Shown piece by piece: positions 45,327-54,508 of a stretch of DNA of 64,000 nucleotides. Below the pieces are notes generated by a model that had not been told where the DNA came from, searched no databases, and worked only from the letters and a program-made list of their open reading frames with translations. Position numbers and translations under genes: made by a program. The DNA lies in the NCBI GenBank assembly GCA_958296165.1, contig OY282447.1:1860001-1924000 (forward strand), read 5' to 3'. This DNA comes from an uncultured Pseudomonadales bacterium (GTDB lineage Bacteria > Pseudomonadota > Gammaproteobacteria > Pseudomonadales > Azotimanducaceae). Numbering within the stretch: the stretch's first letter is position 1; each line of letters begins with the position of its first letter.

Positions 45327-46049
45327 ATGTCGCGCACGAGAGGCGCGGCCGAGAACTTGCGCGTCGCTAGCGTCACCGGCGTCGACCTTGAGCTGCGCAT
45401 CGTTGGCTTGGGCGGACGCAGCTACGCCTTCATCGTGGATTGGCACATCCGCGTCGCCGCCGCGATCGCGTGGTACGGCTTGAGCGGCCTGATCGTCTAC
45501 GGAGACCTGTTGCCGCGGCCGGCCAACATGGGTTGGCCCTTTTTTCTAGTGGTCGGCCTGCCCGCACTGCTCATCTATGCGCTGTACCACCCGGTCTTGG
45601 AGATCGCCATGCACGGGCGCACACCTGGCAAACGCATTGCCGGCGTGCGCATCGTCAGCGTCGACGGCCATGTGCCCCGAGCCAGCGCATTGCTGATTCG
45701 CAACCTGCTGCGGCTGTTGGACTCGCTGCCGTCGTTCTACGCTGTTGGTCTGATCGCGGCACTGACGACGCGGCGATCCATGCGCGTCGGCGATCTGGCG
45801 GCTGGCACGCTGTTGGTCTACGAAGATGCGGATTCCGAATCGGCTCTCTTCGGAGATGGATCTTCTTTGGCGGACGGCCGCACGCGCCTCGGCATCGAAA
45901 AGACGGCACTGGCGCACGAACTGCTGCGGCGCTGGAAACAACTCACGCCGGCGACGCGCCGCCAACTGGCGGCTCGACTGTTGGATGAGGATGGCGATGT
46001 GGGCGCGGACGAAGATCTCAAGCAACGCTTGGAGGCATTGATCCGTTGA
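45327..46049 (+). CDS. RDD-family membrane protein
   Basis: This 240-residue protein begins after an RBS-poor gap with MSRTRGAAENLRVAS and has several hydrophobic segments plus the RDD-like elements LGGRSYAFIVDWHIRV, MHGRTPGKRIAGVRIVSVDG and MRVGDLAAGTLLVY. The C-terminal 60 residues are soluble and charged. RDD proteins are membrane proteins of uncertain transport function. Its stop overlaps the TTG start of the SpoIIM gene as TTGA. The two-gene unit resembles the front of the RDD-SpoIIM-MoxR type clusters, but the rest is missing here. Confidence 0.9.
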   Translation: MSRTRGAAENLRVASVTGVDLELRIVGLGGRSYAFIVDWHIRVAAAIAWYGLSGLIVYGDLLPRPANMGWPFFLVVGLPALLIYALYHPVLEIAMHGRTPGKRIAGVRIVSVDGHVPRASALLIRNLLRLLDSLPSFYAVGLIAALTTRRSMRVGDLAAGTLLVYEDADSESALFGDGSSLADGRTRLGIEKTALAHELLRRWKQLTPATRRQLAARLLDEDGDVGADEDLKQRLEALIR

Positions 46050-47062
46050 CCGACGACGAACGCGGCACGGAGCGATGGATCGCGCAGCGGTCGCCGACTT
46101 GGCGGCAGCTGGAAGCGCGCTTGCCGGAAGTGGAAGATCGTCGCCGCGCCGCGCCTGAGCGCGTGCTCGAAGCGGTGCGCAGCTACCCGGAGCTGGCACG
46201 CGACTTGGCGGTCGCCCGCCGCGTCCTGCCGGATAGCGCACTGGCACGACAGCTCGACCGCCTCTATGTGCGTTTGCATCGCAGCTTGTTCCAACCCGCC
46301 GGCAGCCTCGGCCACGATTTAGCGCGGCTGTTCCTTACCGACGTGCCGATCATTGTCACCGAACTGCGGCTGCGGATCGTCATCGTCGCCATTGGCTTTT
46401 TTCTTGCGGCCGGCGGAGGCTGGTGGCTGGTAACGACGTTTCCGGAACTGGCGCGGCTGTTTGCGAGCGAGGAGATGGTCGAAGGCGTGCAGGGCGGCCA
46501 GCTATGGACCGACGGCATGCTGAACGTAGTGCCGTCGTCCGTGCTGTCGATCCGCATCTTCACCAACAACATCGCGGTGGCCGTCGTGGCTTTCTGTTTG
46601 GGCGGAATCTACGGCTTGGGCACCATCTACATCGTCGCCTTGAATGGCTTGATGGTGGGCACGATGCTGGCGTTCACCGCCCGCTACGACCTGCACTGGC
46701 GGCTGCTCGAGTTCATCGCCGCGCACGGCTTTGTGGAGCTCTCTACGATCTTCATCGCCAGTGCCGTGGGCTTTTCGATTGGCGAAGCCATCGCTCGGCC
46801 GGCGCACCGCAGCCGCGCTGCGGCGTTCCAACGCGCCGCAAGCCGAGGCGCAAAGCTCATGCTGCCCTGCATCCTCTTTCTGATTGGCGCAGGCTTGATT
46901 GAAGGCTATGTATCGCCCAGCCCCGTCGTGCCAGCCACGGCCAAGCTGGCGGTGGGCGTTGTTTATTGGCTGGCGATGTTCTGGGTGCTGGCGGGGCTGC
47001 GGCTGCCGGCAGTGTGGCGCCGCCGTCGCTCATCCGAGAGTCTGTCGTCGCGCCAAGCCTGA
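46046..47062 (+). CDS. SpoIIM-family (stage II sporulation protein M-like) membrane protein
   Basis: This 338-residue protein carries a soluble N-terminal third and a C-terminal part with five or six hydrophobic segments. The NNIAVAVVAFCLGGIYGLGTIYIVALNGLMVG segment and the AHGFVELSTIFIASAVGFSIGEAI motif identify the SpoIIM/DUF95 family; its role outside sporulation is unclear. TTG at 46046 overlaps the RDD stop. The 3' end overlaps convergently with the corrected end of the C39 ABC gene (47030), with 33 bases shared. Confidence 0.9.
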   Translation: MTDDERGTERWIAQRSPTWRQLEARLPEVEDRRRAAPERVLEAVRSYPELARDLAVARRVLPDSALARQLDRLYVRLHRSLFQPAGSLGHDLARLFLTDVPIIVTELRLRIVIVAIGFFLAAGGGWWLVTTFPELARLFASEEMVEGVQGGQLWTDGMLNVVPSSVLSIRIFTNNIAVAVVAFCLGGIYGLGTIYIVALNGLMVGTMLAFTARYDLHWRLLEFIAAHGFVELSTIFIASAVGFSIGEAIARPAHRSRAAAFQRAASRGAKLMLPCILFLIGAGLIEGYVSPSPVVPATAKLAVGVVYWLAMFWVLAGLRLPAVWRRRRSSESLSSRQA

Positions 47063-49202
47063 TCCCAACCCAACGGCGGCCACCCTGCAATCGGCTACGC
47101 GGTAGACGTCGTCGGCGATGTCCAACAGCGCCGGTCGATGCGCAACGACAACTCGGGTGATGGAAAGCGACGCTATCAGCTCGGCGATCTGCGCTTCCGT
47201 CTCTTGATCGAGATTCGCGGTTCCTTCGTCCAGGAACAGCACTTTTGGGCCGGCGATAGAGCGCCCTGGCCAACAAGATGCGCTGTCGCTGCCCACCCGA
47301 CAGTGCGGATCCCATGTCGCCAACCAACGATAGGTATTGCATCGGCATGCGCAGTATTTCCTCGTGTATCCGTGCCGCGGTGGAGACGCGCAACACGCGC
47401 TCCATGTCCAGGTCCGGATCGAAGAACGCGATGTTGTCCGCAATGGTGCCGGAGAGCAGTTGGTCGTCTTGAGCGACAACGCCCACTTGGGCGCGCCAAC
47501 TTCGCCATGTTTCCGGCCGCGCCGGCCGACCGTCTAGCACGACTTCGCCGGCCGTAGGAGCATAGAGGCCGAGCAGCAACTTCAAGAGCGTGGTCTTGCC
47601 GCCTCCCGAAGGGCCCATGATGGCCACGCAGGATTTCGGCGCGATGTCGAGATCGACACCGTCGAGTACCAGAGGATCCGCACTGCCATACCGAAACGAG
47701 AGCTTGCGTACGCCGATGCTGCCGACATATTCAACTGTGGCGCCTAGCGCCGGCGGCTCCTTTCTCGCTTGGACAATGTCGCCCACACGGTCGAGGTGAA
47801 GGCGAAGAAACGAGAATTGGATGAGCTGGTTGATGAGCGCCAGGCAACGGTCGTTGAACGTCTGCCGGTAGCTAAGGAAGGCGAACAACATGCCCACGGA
47901 GAAGCCATCGCCGCGCATGATCGCGTGGGCGGCAAGATAGACGACGAGGATCGTCTGCAATCCGGTGATCAGCCCTTGGCTGGCTGTAGTCGCTATCGAG
48001 AGTTTGTGTACGGAGAACGCCGCATTCGTTGCATCGGCGAGCAAGTTTCGCCACACCCCCTCGCGCTGCGCCTCGCCGCCCGTCACCTTGATCGTCGTCG
48101 ACGCTCTTACGCTTTCGATCAAATGGCTTTGTTCCTTTGCCGAAGCGACGATCCGTTCCTCCACTCGTCGACGCTGCGCTGGATAGAGCGCATACGTCGC
48201 CGCTAGGCTCAAGGCCACCGACGCAACGACCAACAGCGCCAGAGGAGGCGAATAGAAGAACAGGATGACCGCCACGACGATGGCCATGAAGCCGTCGATC
48301 AAGGTAGCGGCAACGCCTTGCGTGATGGCCTCCTGCACAGGTTTGACGGAGCTCATGCGTGAGAGGATGTCGCCGACATGTCGTTTCTCGAAGAACTCTG
48401 TTCTTACGCGCAGAAGATGGCGGACGAGGTTGCCGACCATCTGAAAACCCATCAACAAGCCCATCGAATGCAACGCCCAGGATCGCAGCGCCATGACGGC
48501 AACCTGCACGAGCACCAGCCCGCCGAAGCCGAGTGCCAAAACGCTCAACAATTCGGCATCGCCCGCCTGCAAAGCCTGATCCACGGTGAGCTGGACATAG
48601 AAAGGAGCGGCGAAGACAGCGACTTGCAAGGCCGTAGACAGCGTGAGGATCTGCGTGATTGCCGGCCAGAATCCATCGATCCGCGACCACAGATCAGAGA
48701 GCCGCGTGCGCGTGCGCGCTTGCAGCGGTTCCATCCGCGCGGCCGGCAAGATGTCCAACACAACGCCTGTGAAATGCTTGGCGAAGTCGGCCGCATTGAG
48801 CTTGCGACGCCCTAGCGCCGGGTCGAATACAACGAACTTTCCGCGCCGCGTTGAGGCGAGGACGACGAAGTGGTTCATGTCCCAATGCAGGATGGCGGGT
48901 TTGCGCATGTTGCGCAGCGCCTTGACTTCGGCTCGAAGAGGACGGGTGGCGAAACCAAGTTGCTCGGCAAGGGCAATCAGCGAGCGCAGTGTGGCGCCGG
49001 CCATGGACAGCGAGAAGCGCTGCCGCAAGCCGTTTAGGTCCACATCGTGGCCGTAGTACCTCGCGATCATCGTCATGCAGGCGAGGCCGCATTCCGCCGC
49101 TTCGACGCCTTGCACCACCGCCAGGCGACGGCGGTCGCGCAAGAGAGGCACCGTAGTCACTGTGTACGCTACCGGCCCACCGCGAGAGGCTCTAAGAGCC
49201 AC
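47030..49202 (-). pseudogene. C39-peptidase ABC exporter, one frameshift near 3' end
   Basis: This peptide exporter has an N-terminal C39 peptidase that trims double-glycine leaders (C38 in VEAAECGLACM, H111 in HWDMNHFVVL, D127 in VVFDPALG), then the transmembrane domain and the ABC domain. Walker A is IMGPSGGGKTTLLK and the signature is LSGGQRQRILLARAL. At 47243-47246 an extra A in a run of four (minus strand) shifts the frame just before Walker B. The correct frame gives VLFLDEGTANLD and VVVAHRP and ends at 47030; otherwise the protein runs out to 46857 with a meaningless tail. The start (GTG 49202) is uncertain and overlaps the HlyD gene. A single sequencing error could restore the gene. 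No precursor peptide gene was recognised. Confidence 0.88.
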
Positions 49203-49990
49203 TCCATGAGCGTTCTGCGAGCGATGACGACGTCCGCGCTGAACCGCATGCCGGAGCGCAGCGGCAGCGATGCCCCGTCGGCTTGAACGGTTTGCGCGGC
49301 GAGCCGAGCGCGGGCGCTGAATACGGGTTCGGAAGAGCGTGCGCCTGGCGTGCCTAGCAGGCCGGCTTCGTCTGGCGCGAGGACGGTCAACGACACGGTT
49401 TCTACGGTCGCCCCTTGGCTGCCGAAGTGCTGCACAGGGAATGCCTCGTACTGCAACTTGATTGTTTCACCAGCGTTGACCAACCCGATGGCGCAGGCCG
49501 GCACGAACAGCTCGGCAACCAACTCGTCGCCCGCTGGCGCAAGCACGACGACGGACGAGCCGGCAGCCAAGATCTGCCCTGCTCGCGCCAAGAGCGCGTC
49601 GACTCGACCATCGATCGACGATGTGATGGTGTATTCGCCCTCAAGGTTGAGTCGAGCCAGCGGAGCTGTCGCAGCCGCCTCAGACGACATCTGGATTCTT
49701 GCCAATGGCGCGCCGGCTAGAACCTGGTCGCCTTTGTCCACGAGCAGCTCCGCCAAAACGCCGCCGTGCGTCGCCCTAGCTTCAACAACGCCGCTTTCCG
49801 GCGCTAGCCAGCCGCTGACAGTCTCCCTTCTGGCGTAGGGCGACGTCGCCGCAAACCAAACCGCGAGAGCCAATGCGGCTAGCAAAACGGCGCCGATCAG
49901 CCATGTGGAGATGCGCGCCGGCAGCAGCACCTCGCCTTCCAGCCTGGCGGTTGCGTGGCGCACGGCCTCGTCTCTAAACAGGGGCAGCAC
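49169..49990 (-). CDS. HlyD/CvaA-type adaptor lacking the coiled-coil hairpin
   Basis: This membrane-fusion protein starts near GTG 49990 (VLPLFRDEAVRHATARLEGEVLL), a CvaA-like beginning, followed by a membrane helix (TWLIGAVLLAALALAVWFA) and two lipoyl-like halves (SGWLAPESGVVEARATHGGVL and TITSSIDGRVDALLARAGQ). The halves are separated by only about 20 residues; normal family members have a long alpha-helical hairpin of 100 or more residues there to contact the outer-membrane channel. At 273 residues it is about two-thirds the usual length. The C-terminal beta-barrel (ELFVPACAIGLVNAGETIKLQYEAF) is intact. It precedes the C39 exporter. A deletion or a TolC-independent role is possible. Confidence 0.82.
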   Translation of the reverse strand: MLPLFRDEAVRHATARLEGEVLLPARISTWLIGAVLLAALALAVWFAATSPYARRETVSGWLAPESGVVEARATHGGVLAELLVDKGDQVLAGAPLARIQMSSEAAATAPLARLNLEGEYTITSSIDGRVDALLARAGQILAAGSSVVVLAPAGDELVAELFVPACAIGLVNAGETIKLQYEAFPVQHFGSQGATVETVSLTVLAPDEAGLLGTPGARSSEPVFSARARLAAQTVQADGASLPLRSGMRFSADVVIARRTLMEWLLEPLAVGR

Positions 49991-49998
49991 GGCGTCGT

Positions 49999-50565
49999 CT
50001 AGTCGCTGGCGAGCCGCTTGGCCTCGCGCCAGACGGTGCGCAGCGATGCGCCGGACTCTTCGCAGATCCCTAGGTAGTCGTGCGGCATCAAGCGGCCGTC
50101 CGGCGCTTGCCTGATCCGCTCTGTGATGAGATGCCACAGCCTGATGGCCGTTTCTTCGTCGGGTTCGGTCGGACGGCCTACCGAAGAAACGGCAAACAGG
50201 TGCCGCTTCTTGGTGAACTCGCGATTGCTCGTTCCGAATAGTCGCCGCATCATGTCGAACGGCGCGTCGGCGCGAATGAGCACATGCTCCCACTCGCCGG
50301 ATTGCCCGTCCATGCGGATGCGCTGGATCATCGTTGCGAAAGCCTGCTTGTCGAGCTTGATGTCCAAGCAATGCGACCTCAGTTTGCCAATGCGCTGTAT
50401 ATCCGCCAATTTGAGCTCGGACAGCTCGGCGATCTCTGCCGGCCCGAACCCCATATTTATCAAAACTTCGAGGTCTCCATCCTCGACACAGCGCATGGTG
50501 TAGACGAGAACGGCCACTACCAAGTCGCCCGTTTTCGCCATCGTTTGCTTATCTGTTTTTTTCAT
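49999..50565 (-). CDS. DUF2857-like protein
   Basis: This 188-residue protein resembles the DUF2857 family known from integrative elements, in the layout of LEVLINMGFGPAEIAELSELKLADIQRI, followed by ADAPFDMMRRLFGTSNREFTKKRHL and a helical C-terminal half (HLITERIRQ, GASLRTVWREAKRLA) that may be DNA-binding. It lacks membrane segments. ATG at 50565 overlaps the ABC ATPase stop as ATGA, and its stop lies close to the HlyD start. Its presence between two transport genes is odd; in mobile elements the family is regulatory. I rate the family match as moderate. Confidence 0.7.
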   Translation of the reverse strand: MKKTDKQTMAKTGDLVVAVLVYTMRCVEDGDLEVLINMGFGPAEIAELSELKLADIQRIGKLRSHCLDIKLDKQAFATMIQRIRMDGQSGEWEHVLIRADAPFDMMRRLFGTSNREFTKKRHLFAVSSVGRPTEPDEETAIRLWHLITERIRQAPDGRLMPHDYLGICEESGASLRTVWREAKRLASD

Positions 50566-51385
50566 CCGGTAATGTCCAGGAACAGATCCTCAAGCGAGAC
50601 GTCGTCCACGCGCACCGCGGCGGACAGGTCGTACATGCACCAATTGTTCAGCCACACCCGATCATCGGCTTCGGCAATCACATGCTGACTGGCGAAACCG
50701 CTGTGCAAGCCGACGACCCGGCGCACTCGTTCCTTCAAATCGTCGATGGCTGCGTCGAGCACTATGCGGCCGCCATGCAGGACTGCGACGTTGGAGCAGA
50801 TGCGTTCGATGTCGCTGCAGATATGGCTGGACAGGATCACCGTTTTGGCCGGTGTCTGCGTTCAGCTCGCCGATGAGCTTGAGAAAGTCGCGCCGCACGC
50901 TCGGGTCGAGGCTGGCCATCGGTTCGTCTAGCACCAAGAGCTCAGGGCGGTGGCCGATTGCCAGCAAGATGGCGACGCATTGCCTCTGGCCGGGCGAGAG
51001 CTTGCCGATGCGGTGGTCGCTCAAGCGCCACTGTTCGGACATTCTCTGGACTAGGTCCGAATCCCAATAGTCGTAGAAGCCGGCGACGACCTTTAGACAC
51101 CGCGAAACTGTCATCCAGTCGAAGCTGCACACCTCCTGCGCCACGAAGCCGATGCGCTTGCGCACGGCGGGCGGCGCATCCCAAGCACTGCGACCGTACA
51201 ACTGCGCATCGCCACGAGGGGCTCTCTTCAAGCCCAAGGCAATGCGCAGCAATGTCGTTTTGCCTACGCCGTTGCGGCCGAGCAGGCCGGTGATCGTGCC
51301 CTCGCGCAATGTCAAAGAGACCTCGCTGAGCACGCAATTGTCCTTGTAAGCCAGCGGTAATGCCGGTGAGCGATAGTGGGTTCAT
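50562..51385 (-). pseudogene. ABC transporter ATPase, two single-base frameshifts
   Basis: This BcrA/NatA-like ATP-binding subunit follows a GntR gene. From ATG 51385 it starts MNPLSLTGITAG, but an extra base near 51351 throws it out of frame; the true continuation reads YKDNCVLSEVSLTLREGTI. Walker A LLGRNGVGKTTLLR, signature-like KLSPGQRQCVAILL and Walker B LLVLDEPMASLDP are in one frame. At 50843-50846 an extra A in a run of four shifts it again before VILSSHICSDIERI. It ends at 50562. No permease gene accompanies it. Both lesions are single-base insertions in runs, so a sequencing error or recent decay is possible. Confidence 0.85.
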
Positions 51386-51395
51386 TGTTTTTTTC

Positions 51396-51701
51396 CTATC
51401 GGTACTTCCACAATTGGTCCACGGCGTCAGTCGTGTCCTCCCGGCTGAAACCGAGCCTCTTTGCGGCCTCGACCAGTGCAAGCGCCGGTGAACGGAGGGC
51501 ATCTAGTGGCCTCAGCGGCGTCTCCGCCGCCACCACCTCGTCGCCTTGGCTACGCAAGAGCCCTTCTTGCTCGAGCAACGAATATGCCTTGGCGATGGTC
51601 ATCGGATTGATGCCAAGCTCCGCCGCGACGGCGCGTACCGAAGGCAGCCGATCCCCGGCTTCCAATCCCCCGCTGGCGGCGAGTTGACGTACTTGATCCA
51701 C
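51396..51701 (-). CDS. GntR-family regulator, YtrA type
   Basis: This is a short (about 101 residues or slightly more) winged-helix regulator of the YtrA subgroup that usually controls ABC transporter genes. The DNA-binding domain is DRLPSVRAVAAELGINPMTIAKAYSLLEQEGLL. Relatives begin further upstream around TSGTPIYRQLVDQV, which is in frame here back to about 51760, but no ATG or GTG occurs there; the first ordinary start is GTG 51701. An ATA or ATT start, or an unrecorded base error, is possible. A 22-bp perfect palindrome just upstream is its likely operator. It lies 10 bases before the ATPase gene. Confidence 0.85.
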   Translation of the reverse strand: MDQVRQLAASGGLEAGDRLPSVRAVAAELGINPMTIAKAYSLLEQEGLLRSQGDEVVAAETPLRPLDALRSPALALVEAAKRLGFSREDTTDAVDQLWKYR

Positions 51702-51753
51702 GAGTTGCCGGTAAATGGGTGTGCCGGATGTAGGCTCGAGGGAGAATATTTCT

Positions 51754-51775
51754 ATGTATTAGTGCACTAATACAT
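51754..51775. promoter_or_regulatory. Perfect 22-bp palindrome, candidate GntR operator
   Basis: The half site ATGTATTAGTG is followed at once by its exact complement. It sits at the 5' edge of the GntR gene, where auto-regulatory YtrA-type operators usually lie. It therefore probably controls the GntR-ABC-HlyD export locus. Confidence 0.75.
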
Positions 51776-51826
51776 AAAGCAACACAAGCCCTCTCTTGCT
51801 TGCGAGTTCGTACAGTTTCGTGCGTG

Positions 51827-53344
51827 TTACGCGCGCGGTGCGAGGTCGAAAGTGGTGGCAACCAGCGCGTGTGCCGGTAGCACGGCAGTCGGCTTCGAGC
51901 TGCCGTTCGCAATGCGCCAGCCATCGAACGCCTCCGCGCACACGGCGTCGGGCGCATCAAGGGTGTTTTCAGCCTTGAGAGGAGCGCACAGGATCTCGGC
52001 GTCTTGCACCCGAATAGGGCCAACGCCGGCGAAGTCGAGCGCTAGCTCCATCGGCTTGTCGACACCGCGGTTGATCGTGAAGAGGTGCAGCTGCGCGCCG
52101 GCCAGGATCGCGGCGCAATCCAGGTAGCTCACTTCGCCGTGGCGCTCGCTGCGGTAGCTCGGGCCGGCCACCGCGCAACGCAGTGCGATGCCGTCGCGGC
52201 GGTGCGAGAACATCCGGAAGGCGTGGAAGATGGATTGCTTGAGCAGCTTGTCGCCCTGCGTGAGCAGCGGGCCGATGACGTTCACGAGCTGGGCCAAGTT
52301 GGCGATCTTCACGCAGTCGGCGTGGCGGATGAAGCTCATCAGGAACATGGCGACCACCAACGCATCCTCCAAGTTGTAGCGCTCCTCGATCAGCGGCGGT
52401 GCGAAAGCGCCGCGGCCATCCGTGTGGCTGCCGCCCCGGGCCCGATACCACACGTTCCACTCATCGAAGCAAAGATACGGCCGGCGTTTGCGCCGCAGCC
52501 GCTGCTGCACATAGCGGGCACATGCGTCGACGGCTTCGACTTGTTCGTCGATGCTGTTCGAGAGCGCGAAGTATTCAGGTGCGTTGTCGTCTGGATTGCC
52601 AACGTAGCGGTGCAGGCTGATGTAGTCCGCCAAGCCGCCAAGCCGTTCTAGCACTACGCGGTCCCAGTCCAGAAAGGTGGGCATCGATGGCGCCGATGAG
52701 CCGCAGGCGACGGTTTCGATGCCGCGGTCGCAGTCCTTCATCATCTTGGCGGCCTGCTGCGCCCGCACGGCGTATTGATCGACAGGCACATGGCCGAGCT
52801 GCCACGGGCCATCCATCTCGTTGCCCAAACACCACAGCGGCACGGCGTGGGGCGCTTCGCTGCCATTGGCGGCGCGCGAGTTGGATTCCCGCGTGCCCAG
52901 CGGCGCATTGCAGTATTCCACCCAGTCACGCGCCTCTTCCGGCGTACCGGTGCCCAAGTTGACGGCCAGCATCGGCTGCCAGTTCAGTTTGCGGCACAGC
53001 TTGATGAACTCGTCCGTGCCGAACTCGTTGGGTTCGATCGACTGCCAGGCCAGCTCGCGCACGGTAGGCCGCTGCTGGGCCGGGCCGACGCCGTCGCGCC
53101 AGTGGTAGCCCGAGGCGAAATTGCCGCCCGGATAGCGCACCACCGTCAGGTTCAACTCGCGTAGGGCGGCGATGACGTCCTCGCGCATGCCGTCCGCATC
53201 GGCATGCCGCGATTGCGGGTCGTAGACGCCGCCGTAAATCGAGCGCCCCATGTGCTCCAGAAAGCCGCCGAAGATGCGTGGGCTCACCGCGCCCACCCTA
53301 TGTTGCGCATGTAGAAAGAGCGTGGTTCTCGCCATCGTTCCCAT
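51827..53344 (-). CDS. GH51 alpha-L-arabinofuranosidase
   Basis: This 505-residue glycoside hydrolase removes terminal arabinofuranose from polysaccharides or glycosides. The acid/base glutamate is E176 in CLGNEMDGPW and the nucleophile is E295 in CFDEWNVWY. The N-terminus has the family's SPRIFGGFLEHMGRSIYGGVYDP. I take ATG 53344 (AGGGG site upstream); ATG 53335 is equally plausible. No signal peptide is visible, so it is probably cytoplasmic. It is divergent from ribBX with 54 bases between. Family assignment is firm; there are no neighbouring carbohydrate genes to refine its substrate. Confidence 0.93.
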   Translation of the reverse strand: MGTMARTTLFLHAQHRVGAVSPRIFGGFLEHMGRSIYGGVYDPQSRHADADGMREDVIAALRELNLTVVRYPGGNFASGYHWRDGVGPAQQRPTVRELAWQSIEPNEFGTDEFIKLCRKLNWQPMLAVNLGTGTPEEARDWVEYCNAPLGTRESNSRAANGSEAPHAVPLWCLGNEMDGPWQLGHVPVDQYAVRAQQAAKMMKDCDRGIETVACGSSAPSMPTFLDWDRVVLERLGGLADYISLHRYVGNPDDNAPEYFALSNSIDEQVEAVDACARYVQQRLRRKRRPYLCFDEWNVWYRARGGSHTDGRGAFAPPLIEERYNLEDALVVAMFLMSFIRHADCVKIANLAQLVNVIGPLLTQGDKLLKQSIFHAFRMFSHRRDGIALRCAVAGPSYRSERHGEVSYLDCAAILAGAQLHLFTINRGVDKPMELALDFAGVGPIRVQDAEILCAPLKAENTLDAPDAVCAEAFDGWRIANGSSKPTAVLPAHALVATTFDLAPRA

Positions 53345-53398
53345 CGTTCCCCTGAAAACCGTTAGTCTTGTTGGCTCCAATCTAGCAGGTTGTGAGCA

Positions 53399-54508
53399 GT
53401 GGCCGAGGATTTCGACGCGATCGAGGACGCCATACGGGCCATAGCCGAAGGTGATTTGGTGGTGGTCGTGGACGATGACGACCGCGAGAACGAAGGCGAC
53501 CTCATCATGGCCGCGTCGAAGGCGAGCGCCGAGAAGGTGGCCTTCATGATCCGCCACACCAGCGGCATCCTTTGTACGCCAATCACCGAAGACCAGGCCA
53601 AGCGGCTGCGTCTTGACCCTATGGTGGCCCGTAACGACGCGCCGCTGGCGACCGCCTTCACGGTGAGCATCGACTACAAGGTGGGCCTCTCCACGGGCAT
53701 ATCCGCCGAGGAACGCGCCGCCACCGCGCAGGCGCTGGCGAGCAACAACACCGCCGCTGAGGATTTCGTGCGGCCCGGCCACATTTTTCCGTTGATCGCC
53801 CGACAAGGCGGCGTGCTGGTGCGTTCCGGCCACACGGAGGCGGCCATCGACTTGGCGGCGGCGGCCGGCTGCCCAGCCGTTGGCCTGCTGGCGGAGGTCG
53901 TCGCCGACGACGGCAGCGTGCAGCGGCTGCCGGCACTGCGCCGTTTCGCCTGCGAGCATGGCCTGAAGATCATCTCCATCGCCGATCTCATCGCGTGGCG
54001 GCAGCGCCGAGAGCAGCTCGTCATCCGCACCCGCGAGTTCGAGGTGGACACTGCGATCGGGTGCGCGAGGGCATACGCCTACCGGACGAGATTCGAGGAC
54101 GCCGAACATTTGGCCCTGCTGTTCGGCGATCTGCCCAAGGACGACAGCGTAGTGGTGCGCATACATCGCGAGAAGCTGATCGAGGACCTGTTCGGGCCGC
54201 AAACCAGCCACGAGACCAGCCTGCTGCAAGCATCGCTTACGCGCTTGGGCGAGCTGGGCGGCGGCATACTCATCTATCTGCGCAGCGGCTTCGCCGGCGT
54301 GCCGCTCGACAGCCTGACGCAAGGCGTTCCGGAAGGCATGTCCAAACGCGCTGGCAAACGGGTGAAGGACTGGCTGGAAATCGGCGTCGGGGCACAGATA
54401 TTGCGCGACCTAGGCGTATCCAAGTTGCGCATCCTGGCTGGTCGGGAGGTGGATTTCGTGGGCTTGGAAGGCTTCGGCCTCACCGTTACGGCGACGGAAC
54501 TGCTGTGA
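53399..54508 (+). CDS. ribB: RibBX: DHBP synthase fused to an inactive GTP-cyclohydrolase-II-like domain
   Basis: The first 200 residues are 3,4-dihydroxy-2-butanone-4-phosphate synthase of riboflavin synthesis, with VVVVDDDDRENEGDLIMAA, RHTSGILCTPI, and the RPGHIFPL and GHTEAAIDLA motifs. The remaining part has the GTP cyclohydrolase II shape (VVVRIHREKLIEDLFGPQ), but lacks the zinc cysteines that stand in HSECLTGDVFGSLRCDCG-type sequences. This arrangement is known as RibBX: only the first activity is expected. GTG at 53399. The stop overlaps pdxA as GTGA, linking it with vitamin B6 synthesis. Confidence 0.92.
   Translation: MAEDFDAIEDAIRAIAEGDLVVVVDDDDRENEGDLIMAASKASAEKVAFMIRHTSGILCTPITEDQAKRLRLDPMVARNDAPLATAFTVSIDYKVGLSTGISAEERAATAQALASNNTAAEDFVRPGHIFPLIARQGGVLVRSGHTEAAIDLAAAAGCPAVGLLAEVVADDGSVQRLPALRRFACEHGLKIISIADLIAWRQRREQLVIRTREFEVDTAIGCARAYAYRTRFEDAEHLALLFGDLPKDDSVVVRIHREKLIEDLFGPQTSHETSLLQASLTRLGELGGGILIYLRSGFAGVPLDSLTQGVPEGMSKRAGKRVKDWLEIGVGAQILRDLGVSKLRILAGREVDFVGLEGFGLTVTATELL

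Noticed and set aside
46857-47242. C-terminal extension of the C39 exporter in the unshifted frame
   Set aside because: After the extra base the sequence loses all ABC motifs, while the neighbouring frame continues with Walker B and the H-loop.
51827-54322. 831-codon frame including the GH51 gene
   Set aside because: The first 326 codons are antisense to ribBX; the glycosidase begins at its family N-terminus near 53344.
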